From assembly GCA_963777625.1 (NCBI GenBank), contig CAVZRO010000018.1, forward strand, positions 219,094 to 283,093: 64,000 nucleotides of DNA. The letters run 5' to 3'. The position numbers and the translations under genes are program-made. Positions 36,080 to 45,014 of the stretch are shown piece by piece. Each line of letters opens with the position of its first letter. Positions within the stretch are counted from its first letter, which is position 1. Source of the stretch: DATDIC01 sp963777625. Its GTDB lineage: Bacteria > Pseudomonadota > Alphaproteobacteria > Acetobacterales > Acetobacteraceae. The notes beneath the pieces are model-generated. The model made no database searches. It was not told the origin of the DNA and worked only from the letters and a program-made list of their open reading frames with translations.

Positions 36080-36206
36080 AATTTGATCAAGCCCATGCCG
36101 ACAAACGTGTTGTCCACGCCTCTTCCGCCGATTTTTGTCACATGCAAGCTCTCAAAGCGGAAGAAAGCCAGACTGAATTGACACTGATCCTTTAATTTGA
36201 TCAAAT
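36080..36206. promoter_or_regulatory. Repeated palindrome AATTTGATCAA in a divergent promoter region
   Basis: ATTTGATCAAAT at 36195-36206 is a perfect 12-base palindrome, and AATTTGATCAAG occurs again at 36080-36091. Both lie in the 235-base gap between the divergent dehydratase and ABC transporter genes, which is unusually AT-rich for this genome. This looks like a two-site operator; the regulator is not encoded nearby. Confidence 0.55.
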
Positions 36207-36248
36207 CACCACCATGCCGGGATATGATCGCGGACATTGGAGGAAACC

Positions 36249-38024
36249 ATGATGGGCGCGATCACGCGACGCAGTTACATGCAGCATCTTCTGGTGACGG
36301 CCGCGGGCGTCTCTGTTGCCAGCATCGCCTACGCGCAATCGGCCGAGCCGGCAGCGATCGCCCGCGCAGACACGCTGATCGCCACTGGCCAGCCATCGGG
36401 CGGCGCGCCGACCTTCACGCAATATAACGACTTCAATCCGTTCCACCCCGGGCTGGACCTGCGTTCCAGCGTGGCATTCGTGCTCGAGCCGCTGTTCTTC
36501 TACAGCGTGCTGCCGGACAAGATGATTCCGTGGCTGGCCGAAAGCTACGAATACAGCCCGGACTACACGATGATAACCCTGCATCTGCGCCAGGGCGTGG
36601 CGTGGAACGACGGCGTTCCGTTCACCGCCGACGATGTCATCTACACGCTCGACATGCTGCGTCAGAACGGACTGGGCAAGGGCGATCAGCTCTACGCTTC
36701 AGCAATGGCGCGCGATCTCAAGAACCTGGTCCGCGTTGACGATCATACTGTCCGCATCGAGCTGACGCATCGCGATCCGCGCTGGTTTTTCACCTATCTC
36801 ACGGTGCGCTTCACCGAAGGGGCGTTCATCCTCCCGAAGCATGTCTACGCGGCGACCAGTCCCGCCAATCTGGCCAGTTTTACCGGGCTTGAAACCAGGG
36901 GGCCGAACGGGCCGGTGGGGACCGGACCGTTCAAGATCGCCAGCATGACGCCGGAGCGCATCGTTCTCGACCGCCGCGATGACTGGTGGGGCGCCACGAC
37001 CGGCTTCCACGCGTTGCCGGAAATGAAGCGGGTCATCTTCGTTCCGTTCACCACGCACGAGCAGGCGGCGCAGCTCATCGCCAACGGCGAGGTCGATACA
37101 ATTCTTGAGGCGCACGTGCCGGTGATGAAAAGCCTGCTGGCGCGCTTCCCCGACAGGATCACCTGCTTTTCCGGCAACAAGCCGCCCTATGGCAATATCG
37201 ACTGGTGGCCGACCTCGCTGCTGTTCAATCACGCGCAGAAGCAGTTCCAGGATGTTCGCATCCGCCGGGCGGTCAGTCTCTATATGAATCGCAAACAGGC
37301 AGTCGATTACGCCTATCAGGGCGCGGCGGCGATTTACGGCATGCCGTACCCGCGCTACCCGCGCCTGGTGCCCTACTTCACGGATATGGCCGACACCAAT
37401 AAGAAGTTGCGAATCACCGACTATGATTCAAAAGCGGCCGATGCACTGATGACGGAGGCCGGCGCGAAGAAGGATGGCTCCGGCATCTGGACGCTTGATG
37501 GGGATCAGATGGGCGGTGACCTTTACTATCCCATCTCGCTCGACGCGATCGCCCCGATCATCGCCGAGCAGTTACGCCGCGCCGGCTTCAAGGTCGCCCC
37601 CAACAACCGCCCCGGCTACCGCGACGTGGTCTATTACGGCCATGCGGCATGGTGGCTGTGGGGACACGGCGCATCGGTCAACGATCCGTACCAGACCCTC
37701 GCTCTCTATCACAAGCGGGTCTGGCGGCCGGTCGGAGAGAACGCATTCTGGCCCTCACGCTGGCGCAACGACGAATACAGCGCGCTGGTTGACAAGATAG
37801 AAGCGCTGGCGCCGGACGATCCCGGCGTGCGCCCGCTGGTTGATCAGGCGCTGACGATCTGGTTCACCGAGCAGGTGGCAGCGCCGGTTTCGCAATATTA
37901 CCACCGGATACCGTTCAACACGACCTATTGGCGCAACTGGCCGAACGAGAAGGATCCGTACATCAATCCGACCTTCTGGCATAATACCGGCAACCTGCTG
38001 CTGCTCGGCCTGCACAAGGCGTAG
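36249..38024 (+). CDS. ABC transporter substrate-binding protein, family 5
   Basis: 591 residues from the ATG after GGAGG. The N terminus ITRRSYMQHLLVTAAG looks like a Tat signal. Family-5 features are LRQGVAWNDGVPFTADDVIYTLDML and VRIRRAVSLYMNRKQAVDY. It is followed by two permeases and two ATPases, so it binds the ligand of a complete importer. The adjacent sugar-acid genes suggest that the ligand may be a sugar-acid or oligosaccharide instead of a peptide. Confidence 0.87.
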   Translation: MMGAITRRSYMQHLLVTAAGVSVASIAYAQSAEPAAIARADTLIATGQPSGGAPTFTQYNDFNPFHPGLDLRSSVAFVLEPLFFYSVLPDKMIPWLAESYEYSPDYTMITLHLRQGVAWNDGVPFTADDVIYTLDMLRQNGLGKGDQLYASAMARDLKNLVRVDDHTVRIELTHRDPRWFFTYLTVRFTEGAFILPKHVYAATSPANLASFTGLETRGPNGPVGTGPFKIASMTPERIVLDRRDDWWGATTGFHALPEMKRVIFVPFTTHEQAAQLIANGEVDTILEAHVPVMKSLLARFPDRITCFSGNKPPYGNIDWWPTSLLFNHAQKQFQDVRIRRAVSLYMNRKQAVDYAYQGAAAIYGMPYPRYPRLVPYFTDMADTNKKLRITDYDSKAADALMTEAGAKKDGSGIWTLDGDQMGGDLYYPISLDAIAPIIAEQLRRAGFKVAPNNRPGYRDVVYYGHAAWWLWGHGASVNDPYQTLALYHKRVWRPVGENAFWPSRWRNDEYSALVDKIEALAPDDPGVRPLVDQALTIWFTEQVAAPVSQYYHRIPFNTTYWRNWPNEKDPYINPTFWHNTGNLLLLGLHKA

Positions 38025-38039
38025 CCGCGGGGCCAGGCG

Positions 38040-39050
38040 ATGGGCACGCTTCGTGTGGTTGCGCGGCGGCTTGTTATGTTCTTCGCCGTCATCTGGGTGG
38101 CGGCCACGCTTACTTTCATCGTGCCGCGGCTCGCGCCGGGCAACCCGATCGAGGAAAAGCTGCTGTCCCAGGTGGAGTATGGCGGCGCCACCGTCGATAT
38201 CCAGTCCTTGGTAAAGGCCTACAACGCGAAGTTCGGTCTCGACCGGCCGCTGTTCCGGCAATACCTCGCGTATCTGCACGATATCCTTCATTTCGATCTC
38301 GGGTACTCGATCTCCGACTATCCCACGCGCGTATCAACGGTGATCCTGCGCGCCCTGCCCTGGACGATCGGCCTGCTGACCACGACCACGATCATGGCCT
38401 TCCTGATCGGCACCGTGCTGGGTGCGCTGACGGTCTGGCAGCAGGCGCCACGATTGTTTCGCCTGCTGGTGCCGCTGCTGATGATCTTTTCCGCCATACC
38501 ATTCTACCTGATCGGGCTGACGCTGATCTATCTGTTCGCCAGCGTGCTGCAATGGCTTCCGCTCGGCGGCGGCATGGGCATCCGCGCGACCCCTGGCCTG
38601 AGCTTTTCGTTCGTGCTGGAGATCCTTGGCCATTCCATCCTGCCGGCGGCCTCCATCCTGCTCGCCTCGATCGGAGTCTGGGCGCTGTCGATGCGCGGCA
38701 TGATGGTCTCGGTGCAGGGTGAGGATTACATGGCCTTCGCCGACGCGCTCGGGCTCAGCAATCACCGGCGCTTCGTGCAGTACGGGCTGCGCAACGCCCT
38801 GCTGCCGCAGGTGACGCTGCTGGCGCTTTCGCTCGGCCAGGTGCTGTCTGGCGCAATCCTGGTCGAGCTTGTGTTCGGCTATCCGGGAATGGGCCAGGAA
38901 CTGTTCCGTGCCATCCAGAACCTGGATTATTTCGTCATCTACGGCATTGTGCTGGTGCTGATCTGTGCCCTGGCGATCGCGATGCTGATCGTCGATCTGA
39001 TCTATCCGCTGCTCGACCCGCGCATCCGCAGGGCCAGCGCCGGATCATGA
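38040..39050 (+). CDS. ABC transporter permease (DppB-like)
   Basis: 336 residues with six predicted membrane helices. The N terminus LTFIVPRLAPGNPIEEKLL and the cytoplasmic loop EDYMAFADALGLSNHRRFVQYGLRNALLPQ are typical of DppB/OppB. VFGYPGMGQELFRAIQNLDY is the usual C-terminal signature. The stop overlaps a probable ATG of the next permease gene. Confidence 0.9.
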   Translation: MGTLRVVARRLVMFFAVIWVAATLTFIVPRLAPGNPIEEKLLSQVEYGGATVDIQSLVKAYNAKFGLDRPLFRQYLAYLHDILHFDLGYSISDYPTRVSTVILRALPWTIGLLTTTTIMAFLIGTVLGALTVWQQAPRLFRLLVPLLMIFSAIPFYLIGLTLIYLFASVLQWLPLGGGMGIRATPGLSFSFVLEILGHSILPAASILLASIGVWALSMRGMMVSVQGEDYMAFADALGLSNHRRFVQYGLRNALLPQVTLLALSLGQVLSGAILVELVFGYPGMGQELFRAIQNLDYFVIYGIVLVLICALAIAMLIVDLIYPLLDPRIRRASAGS

Positions 39051-39954
39051 GGGCCACGGTTCCCGCTCCTGCGCTCGCCGCCGCGTCACCGCCGCGGCGC
39101 CGCGCACGACCCTGCTGCGCTATCTGCGCCGCAATCCCAGCTTCGTTCTCGGCATCATCCTGATCGGCCTGCTGCTCGGCTTCGCTTTGGTCGGCCGCTG
39201 CTTCGTGGACTGGAACCAGGCGTTCCCGCTCTCCGGCCCGCCATCGATGGCACCCGACCAGGACTGGCCGTTCGGCACCGATGCGGACGGCCGCAACCTT
39301 CTCGCGGTGCTGATCTATGGCACGCTGCTGACCCTGAAGATTGGCGTCATTGCCGGCTGCCTCGGGCTGGCGATCGGTACCGTCCTGGCCTTCGTCGCCG
39401 CCTATCGGGGCGGCTGGGTCGATGCCGTGATCCGTGTGCTGGTGGATGTGCTGATTACCATCCCCACGCTGCTGGTCCTGGTGGTCGTCGCGTCGGCGAT
39501 CCACCGCAGCATGAGCACCGACATCATGGCGATCATCATCGCCCTGCTGGCGTGGCGCGAACCCGCGCGTCAGATTCGCGCGCAGGTCCTGGTGATGCGC
39601 GAAGCGCAATATGTGAAGGTCGCGCTGCTCAACGGCGCCGGTGCCACCCGCATCATTTTCCGGGAGATGATGCCGAACCTGCTGCCGTTCCTCGGCGCCA
39701 GCCTGGTGATGGCGATCTCGCAGGCGGTGCTCGCCTCGATCGGGCTGGAGGCGCTCGGCCTCGGCACGCCGTCCGAACCGACACTCGGGCTGACGATCTT
39801 CTGGATGATGAACGAGTCGGCGTTCATGCTCGGCCTATGGTGGTGGATCATCGAGCCGATCACCGTGCTCGTCGTGCTGTTCGTCGGGCTGTTCCTGATC
39901 ACGGCGGGGCTGGACGAGATCGCCAATCCGCGCCTGCGACGCTCCCACGCATGA
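39047..39954 (+). CDS. ABC transporter permease (DppC-like), N-terminal frame uncertain
   Basis: The conserved protein reads TTLLRYLRRNPSFVLGIILIGLL, then PFGTDADGRNLLAVLIYGT and AQYVKVALLNGAGATRIIFREMMPN, ending at 39954. The expected ATG at 39047, overlapping the dppB stop, is in another frame, and no good start exists in the correct frame before 39187. A one-base error around 39100-39115 would restore a normal start. Confidence 0.85.
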
Positions 39955-40916
39955 GTGCCGGGCTGCAGGTCCGCAACCTGACGGTCACCTACCGCACCGA
40001 CGCCGGCCCGGTGCGCGCCGTCGATGCCACCAGTTTCGACGTGGCACCCGGGGAACGGCTGGGTGTGGTCGGCGAGTCCGGCTCCGGCAAGACCACGACG
40101 GCACTCGCGCTGATGCAGATGCTGCAGCCGCCGGGATACTGCGACGCCGGCAGCGCGGCGGTGGACGGTGTGGACCTGCTCGCGCTGCCGCCGCGGGAGA
40201 TGCGGCAGCACCGCCTGCGCACCATCAGCTATATCCCGCAGGGTGCGATGAATTCGCTCAACCCGGTGCTGCGGGTGGAGCGGCAGATGCGCAATGCCGT
40301 CATCGATCATGGCGTATCGCTGCGGCGTGCGGCGATGCACGATCTCTGCGCCACGGCGATGGCATCAGTCAATCTGGACGCGCAGGTCCTGCGCCGCTAC
40401 CCGCATGAGCTGTCCGGTGGCATGAAGCAGCGCGTGTGCATCGCCATCGGCATGCTGCTCCGGCCGAAGGTGATCATCGCCGACGAACCCACCAGCGCGC
40501 TGGACGTGGTGTCCCAGCGGCTGGTCATGGAGACGCTCGGCCGCCAGCAGCAGCAGACGGGTGCGGCGCTGATCCTGATCGGCCACGATATCGGGCTGAT
40601 GGCGCAGTTTGTGCACCGACTCGCCGTGATGTACGCCGGCCGCCTGGTGGAGATCGGCACCATCCGGGACGTGCTCACGCGACCGCGCCACCCCTACACG
40701 CGGGCGCTGATCAGCAGCATCCCCAAGCTGCAGCACCGCGGCGTGCTCGGCGGCATACAAGGCGTGACGCCGTCGTTGCGGCAGCTACCGGCCGGCTGCG
40801 CGTTTCATCCGCGCTGCGAGGCCGCGTTCGACCGCTGTCTGATTGAACGGCCGGTGCTCGACGCTGGCATTGGTGATCATCGCGCGGCGTGCCATCTCGC
40901 CGGGTCTGCCGCATGA
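39951..40916 (+). CDS. ABC transporter ATP-binding protein (DppD-like)
   Basis: 321 residues. Walker A GESGSGKTT, Q-loop ISYIPQGAMNSLNP, signature LSGGMKQRV, Walker B VIIADEPTSALDV and the C-terminal oligopeptide motif GCAFHPRCEAAFDRC, whose cysteines may bind an iron-sulfur cluster as in relatives. ATGA overlaps link it to the genes before and after. Confidence 0.92.
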   Translation: MSAGLQVRNLTVTYRTDAGPVRAVDATSFDVAPGERLGVVGESGSGKTTTALALMQMLQPPGYCDAGSAAVDGVDLLALPPREMRQHRLRTISYIPQGAMNSLNPVLRVERQMRNAVIDHGVSLRRAAMHDLCATAMASVNLDAQVLRRYPHELSGGMKQRVCIAIGMLLRPKVIIADEPTSALDVVSQRLVMETLGRQQQQTGAALILIGHDIGLMAQFVHRLAVMYAGRLVEIGTIRDVLTRPRHPYTRALISSIPKLQHRGVLGGIQGVTPSLRQLPAGCAFHPRCEAAFDRCLIERPVLDAGIGDHRAACHLAGSAA

Positions 40917-41936
40917 GTCCGCCCCTGCTGGAGCTTGATGCGGCGGGCCGCCGGTTCGGTGCGGTCATCGCACTGCAGCCGATCAGTCTGTGCATCGCCG
41001 GCGACAGCGCGCCGATCGTGGCGGTTGCAGGTGAAAGCGGCAGCGGCAAGACCACGCTCGCGTCGCTGCTGCTCGGCTTCCTGCCACCGAGCATGGGCGC
41101 GATCCGTTATCGCGGCACCGATCTCGACCGGCTTCCCCGCAGCGGACGGCGTCGCTTCCGCAAGGAGGTCCAGGCGGTCTTCCAGGATCCCTTTGCCGTC
41201 TATAACCCGTTCTATCGTGTCGATCATGCCCTGATCGAGCCACTGCGTCTGTTCGGGCTGGCGCGGTCATGGCGCGACGCCCGCGACATGATGGAGCAGG
41301 CCTGCCAGCGCGTCGGCCTGCATCCGGCCGATACGCTCGGCCGCTTCCCGCACCAGCTCTCGGGCGGACAGCGGCAGCGGCTGATGGTCGCGCGCGCGCT
41401 GCTGCTGGAACCGAAACTGCTGATCGCCGACGAGCCGGTGTCGATGATCGATGCCTCGCTGCGTGCTCTGGTGCTCGGCAGCCTGCGCACGCTGAACAGC
41501 GAGCTGGCGATCCCAATCCTTTACATCACGCACGATCTCACCACCGCGTACCACATCGCCGACACCATCATCGTGCTCTACCGCGGCGCCGTAGTAGAGG
41601 CCGGCGATGCCGCTACGGTGATCCAGCAGCCGCAGCATCCTTATACGCGCCTGCTGATCGAACTCGATTCCGTGGCCCGATCTCGACGTGCCCTGGGGTC
41701 GTCAGCAGCCGGTGGTGAAGGAAGATGCGGACCTGCCGGCGGCGGGGACCGGTGGCGGATGCACCTTCGCGGCGCGCTGCCCCCACGTGATGACAAAATG
41801 CCGCGCGCACCCGCCGGGACTGTTCGCGACCACGAACCAGCAGGTCGCGCGCTGCTTTCTGCACGAACAGTCGCCGCCATTCGGCGAAGCTGGCCTCAGC
41901 GACCTTCTTCGCCTTCGCACCCCGGCGAATAGCTGA
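40913..41936 (+). CDS. ABC transporter ATP-binding protein (DppF-like), frameshifted as sequenced
   Basis: Walker A GESGSGKTT, VFQDPFAVYNP, LSGGQRQRL and LLIADEPVSMIDASL are in the first frame. The C-terminal PWGRQQPV and the motif GGCTFAARCPHVMTKC are in the next. Removing one G at 41674-41675 gives SVPDLDVPWGRQQP and ~340 residues. As sequenced, the C-terminal Cys motif is lost. The end overlaps the convergent tsaD gene by 41 bases. Confidence 0.88.
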
Positions 41937-43011
41937 GCTTCGCCGAACCTGGCATCAGTTGCGTGCGTGACTTCGATAACAGTTCGAGCGGCCAGCGCGG
42001 GCGCGGCGCGGCGTCCAGCGTGTCGGTCAGGCCGAGCCGCAGCCGTTCGATGCCGGTCCAGGCGACCATCACTGCGTTGTCAGTGCAAAGCGCCGGCGGC
42101 GGTGCGACGAAACGGAATCCCGACCGCGCGGCAGTATTTTGCAGCGCGGCGCGGATTGCCTGGTTGGCGGCCACGCCGCCGGCCACCACCAGCAATCCGG
42201 GGGTGCCATGGCGGTTCGCGAACGCGGCCATGGCGTGGGCCATGCGATCAGCCAGCACATCGACCACCGCGGCCTGGAAGCCGGCGGCAATGTCCGCGGC
42301 ATCGCGGATCGGCAGTGCGCCGGCGGGATGCTGGGCCACTTCCTGCGCGACCGCGGTTTTGAGCCCGGAGAAGCTGAAATCGCAGCCAGCCCGGCCGAGC
42401 ATGGGTCGGGGGAACCGGTGCCGCCCCGGATCGCCGTCCGCGGCCAGCCGTTCCAGCGCCGGCCCTCCCGGCCAGCCGAGGCCCAGCAGCTTCGCAACTT
42501 TATCGAAGGCTTCGCCTACCGCGTCGTCGACCGTGCCGCCGAGCCTGATATGCCGGCCGACGCCCTCCACCGACACGCACAGGCAGTGCCCACCGGAGAC
42601 CAGCAGAAGCAGGTAAGGGAAGGGGGCACCGCCGGGAACCAGGCCAGGCAGACGGGCAGTGAGGGCGTGCGCCTCCAGGTGGTTCACGGCGACAAACGGA
42701 AGCTTCGCGGCGAGGGCGATACCTTTTCCCATCTGCGAGCCGACGATCAGCCCGCCGATCAGCCCTGGTCCGGTCGTGGCGGCCACCCCGCCCAGGTCGC
42801 GGCAGCCGAGCCCGGCGTTTGACAAGACTCGGCGAAGCATGTCGGGCAGCAGCGCCAGATGGGCGCGCGCGGCGATTTCCGGCACCACCCCGCCATACGC
42901 CGCGTGCTCGTCCTGGCTGGCGACGGAACTGGCAAGGACGTGGCCGGCCTCGTCCAGCACGGCGGCGGCGGTCTCGTCGCAGGAGGTTTCGATCCCCAGC
43001 ACGGGGCGCAT
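41896..43011 (-). CDS. tsaD: tRNA N6-adenosine threonylcarbamoyltransferase
   Basis: 371 residues. GIETSCDETAAAVLD is the N-terminal signature. The metal-binding HLEAH is at 111-115, and GGTVDDAVGEAFDKVAKLLGL and CDFSFSGLKTAV follow. It transfers threonylcarbamoyl to A37 of ANN-reading tRNAs with TsaB and TsaE. It is divergent from hemC. The last ~20 residues differ from the usual end and overlap dppF. Confidence 0.94.
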   Translation of the reverse strand: MRPVLGIETSCDETAAAVLDEAGHVLASSVASQDEHAAYGGVVPEIAARAHLALLPDMLRRVLSNAGLGCRDLGGVAATTGPGLIGGLIVGSQMGKGIALAAKLPFVAVNHLEAHALTARLPGLVPGGAPFPYLLLLVSGGHCLCVSVEGVGRHIRLGGTVDDAVGEAFDKVAKLLGLGWPGGPALERLAADGDPGRHRFPRPMLGRAGCDFSFSGLKTAVAQEVAQHPAGALPIRDAADIAAGFQAAVVDVLADRMAHAMAAFANRHGTPGLLVVAGGVAANQAIRAALQNTAARSGFRFVAPPPALCTDNAVMVAWTGIERLRLGLTDTLDAAPRPRWPLELLSKSRTQLMPGSAKLSYSPGCEGEEGR

Positions 43012-43117
43012 TCGCCAGTCTCCATTTTGCTTCGCGGCGCGGGGGTAATAGAGCGAGATTGTTTGCGGCGAAATCGCCCATAAGCGTAAATCACGCTCGC
43101 AAAAGAAAAATGGTCGG

Positions 43118-43153
43118 GCATGACCGCTTCATCCTGAAGCGATCATGCTCTAG
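43118..43153. repeat. CTAGAGCATGATCGC palindromic repeat
   Basis: On the minus strand it reads CTAGAGCATGATCGCTTCAG, then GATGAAGCGGTCATGC, an imperfect hairpin. The same start occurs at 30920 and in modified form at 57021. It lies in the short tsaD-hemC divergent region just before hemC and may influence its transcript. Confidence 0.65.
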
Positions 43154-43162
43154 GAGCAGCGC

Positions 43163-44323
43163 ATGAGCGCCGCCAGCCAGCCCATGCATGTCCGGCCGCC
43201 CCGTCGCGACCTGCCGCTGCGCGTGGGCACGCGCGGCTCGCCGCTGGCGCTGGTGCAGACGCGGCTATTCCTGGCGCTGCTGCGGGGCTTCTGCCCGGTG
43301 CTGCGCGACATGAACGTGTTCGAGGAGCAGCCGATCCGCACCACCGGGGATGTGGTGCAGGACCGTAAATTGGCGGAGATCGGCGGCAAGGGGCTGTTCG
43401 CGAAGGAGATCCACGAGGCGTTGCTGGAGCGGCGGATCGATTTCGCTGTGCACAGCCTGAAAGATCTGGAGACAATGCTGCCTGATGGGGTGGTGCTTGC
43501 CTGTTTGCTGCGGCGGGAGGATGCGCGCGATGTTCTGATCGTGGGCAGCGGTGCCGCGTCGTCCCATCCGTCCGCGTTGCCCGCGCCAAGGGCTCGTCAT
43601 GAAATTGCGGAATCAGCCTGTCATTCCGGCGAAAGCGGGAATCCAGCGGCGGCGGTAGATCCCCGCTTCCGCGGGGATGACGAAAACGATCGCGGGGACG
43701 GTGAAAACGATGCAGTTGTTTCCGAATGCCTCCTAAGCGAAGCGGGACCCTGGCGGACGCTGCCGGTAGGCGCGCGGGTGGGAACCGCTTCGGCGCGGCG
43801 GCAGGCGCAGTTGCTGCACGTGCGGCCGGACCTGCGGATCGTGACGTTGCGGGGCAATGTGCAGACGCGGCTGGCGAAGCTGGAGCACGGCGACGCCGAT
43901 GCGACCGTGCTGGCCTTGGCGGGGCTTCGGCGGATGGGGTTGGAGGACCCTGCCTGGGTGGTGTTGGAGCCGGAGCAGATGGTGCCGGCCGCCGGGCAGG
44001 GGGTGATTGGGGTAACGGTGCGCGCCGATGATGGCGAGCTGCGTGAACTGCTGGCCGCCATCACGGACCCGGACGCACAGGTGACCGGCACTGCCGAGAG
44101 GGCCTTGCTCGGGACGCTCGATGGGTCGTGCCGTACGCCGATTGGCGCATACGCTTGTGTGTCGGGGGCGGGGCGGGTGCATCTGACTGGCCTGGTCGCC
44201 CGGCCGGACGGATCGTTCCTGCTACGCCGCGAACTGGAGGGGATGGCGGCGGATGCGCAGCGGATCGGCGTAGAGCTTGGAACAGCGCTGCGGGCCGATT
44301 CGCCGGCCGATTTGTTTGAGTAA
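43163..44323 (+). CDS. hemC: Hydroxymethylbilane synthase carrying an in-frame palindromic repeat
   Basis: 386 residues, about 65 more than usual for HemC (roughly 310-320). It polymerises four porphobilinogens to hydroxymethylbilane. Normal features are VGTRGSPLALVQTRLF, VHSLKDLE, GARVGTASARRQAQLL and LRGNVQTRL. The dipyrromethane-binding Cys is the one in LDGSCRTPIGAY. Between DARDVLIVGSG and LPVGARVGTAS an extra segment reads HEIAESACHSGESGNPAAAV and onward; it is the translation of repeat copy B. The frame is kept through it. Domain 1 of the enzyme thus bears a large surface insert (inference). Confidence 0.9.
   Translation: MSAASQPMHVRPPRRDLPLRVGTRGSPLALVQTRLFLALLRGFCPVLRDMNVFEEQPIRTTGDVVQDRKLAEIGGKGLFAKEIHEALLERRIDFAVHSLKDLETMLPDGVVLACLLRREDARDVLIVGSGAASSHPSALPAPRARHEIAESACHSGESGNPAAAVDPRFRGDDENDRGDGENDAVVSECLLSEAGPWRTLPVGARVGTASARRQAQLLHVRPDLRIVTLRGNVQTRLAKLEHGDADATVLALAGLRRMGLEDPAWVVLEPEQMVPAAGQGVIGVTVRADDGELRELLAAITDPDAQVTGTAERALLGTLDGSCRTPIGAYACVSGAGRVHLTGLVARPDGSFLLRRELEGMAADAQRIGVELGTALRADSPADLFE
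43588..43734. repeat. Palindromic repeat copy B, inside hemC
   Basis: 147 bases (49 codons). Starts AAGGGCTCGTCATGAAATTG, contains GTCATTCCGGCGAAAGCGGGAATCC and CCCCGCTTCCGCGGGGATGAC, ends GTTGTTTCCGAATGCCTCCT. It matches the intergenic copies at 11166-11277 and 63851-63930 over its ends and palindromes. Being a multiple of three with no stop in the hemC frame, it is read through. Confidence 0.88.
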
Positions 44324-44333
44324 CGGGGGCGCC

Positions 44334-45014
44334 GTGTTGATCACCCGACCGCAACCGGCGGCGGCGGAAACCGCCCGGCACGTGACGGCGATGGGACGGC
44401 AGGCGGTGGTGGCGCCGCTGCTCGAGATCCGGACCTTGGATCCGGTCCTGCCGTCCGACGCCGATGCGGTGCTGGTGACCAGTGGCAACGCCGTGCCCGC
44501 ACTGCCGGAATGGGCGCGTGGCCGGCCGGTTTTCGCGGTCGGAGCGGCCACCGCCGGGCGAGCGCGGCGCGCCGGGTTTACCGATATCCGTAGCGCCGAC
44601 AGTGACGCGGCGATGCTGGCGTCGCTCGTGCGCCGGGAACTTCCGGTGGCACGGCGGCTACTGCTGCTGACCGGCAAGGGGCAGGGAGCGGCGCTCGTTG
44701 CCCTGCTGCGGGATCATGCCGCCGAAGTGACCCGTTGTGTCGTCTATGAGGCGGTGCCCGTGCCGCGCCTGCCGGAGCCGGCGCGCGCGGCGCTGGGGGC
44801 CAGGAACGTCGGTGCGGCGCTGTTCTTCTCCGCCGAGACGGCGCGCTGCATGGTGAGGCTGGTGCGGGAGGCGGCGCTGGAGGAGACGGTCGGCGTCGCC
44901 GAGGCGTGCGCTATCGGGCCGGCCGCTGCCGTGGCATTAGGCTCGCTTCCCTGGCGGCGGATCAGGACCGCCGCCCATCCCACCCAGGACGAGATGCTGG
45001 CCCTGCTGCAATGA
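44334..45014 (+). CDS. hemD: Uroporphyrinogen-III synthase
   Basis: 226 residues from the GTG in GCCGTGTTGATC, ten bases after the hemC stop. The family is poorly conserved, but LITRPQPAAAETARHV, VLVTSGNAVPAL, FAVGAATAGRARRAGF and CAIGPAAAVAL fit. It cyclises hydroxymethylbilane with ring-D inversion. The stop overlaps the ATG of the mitofilin-like gene. Confidence 0.87.
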   Translation: MLITRPQPAAAETARHVTAMGRQAVVAPLLEIRTLDPVLPSDADAVLVTSGNAVPALPEWARGRPVFAVGAATAGRARRAGFTDIRSADSDAAMLASLVRRELPVARRLLLLTGKGQGAALVALLRDHAAEVTRCVVYEAVPVPRLPEPARAALGARNVGAALFFSAETARCMVRLVREAALEETVGVAEACAIGPAAAVALGSLPWRRIRTAAHPTQDEMLALLQ

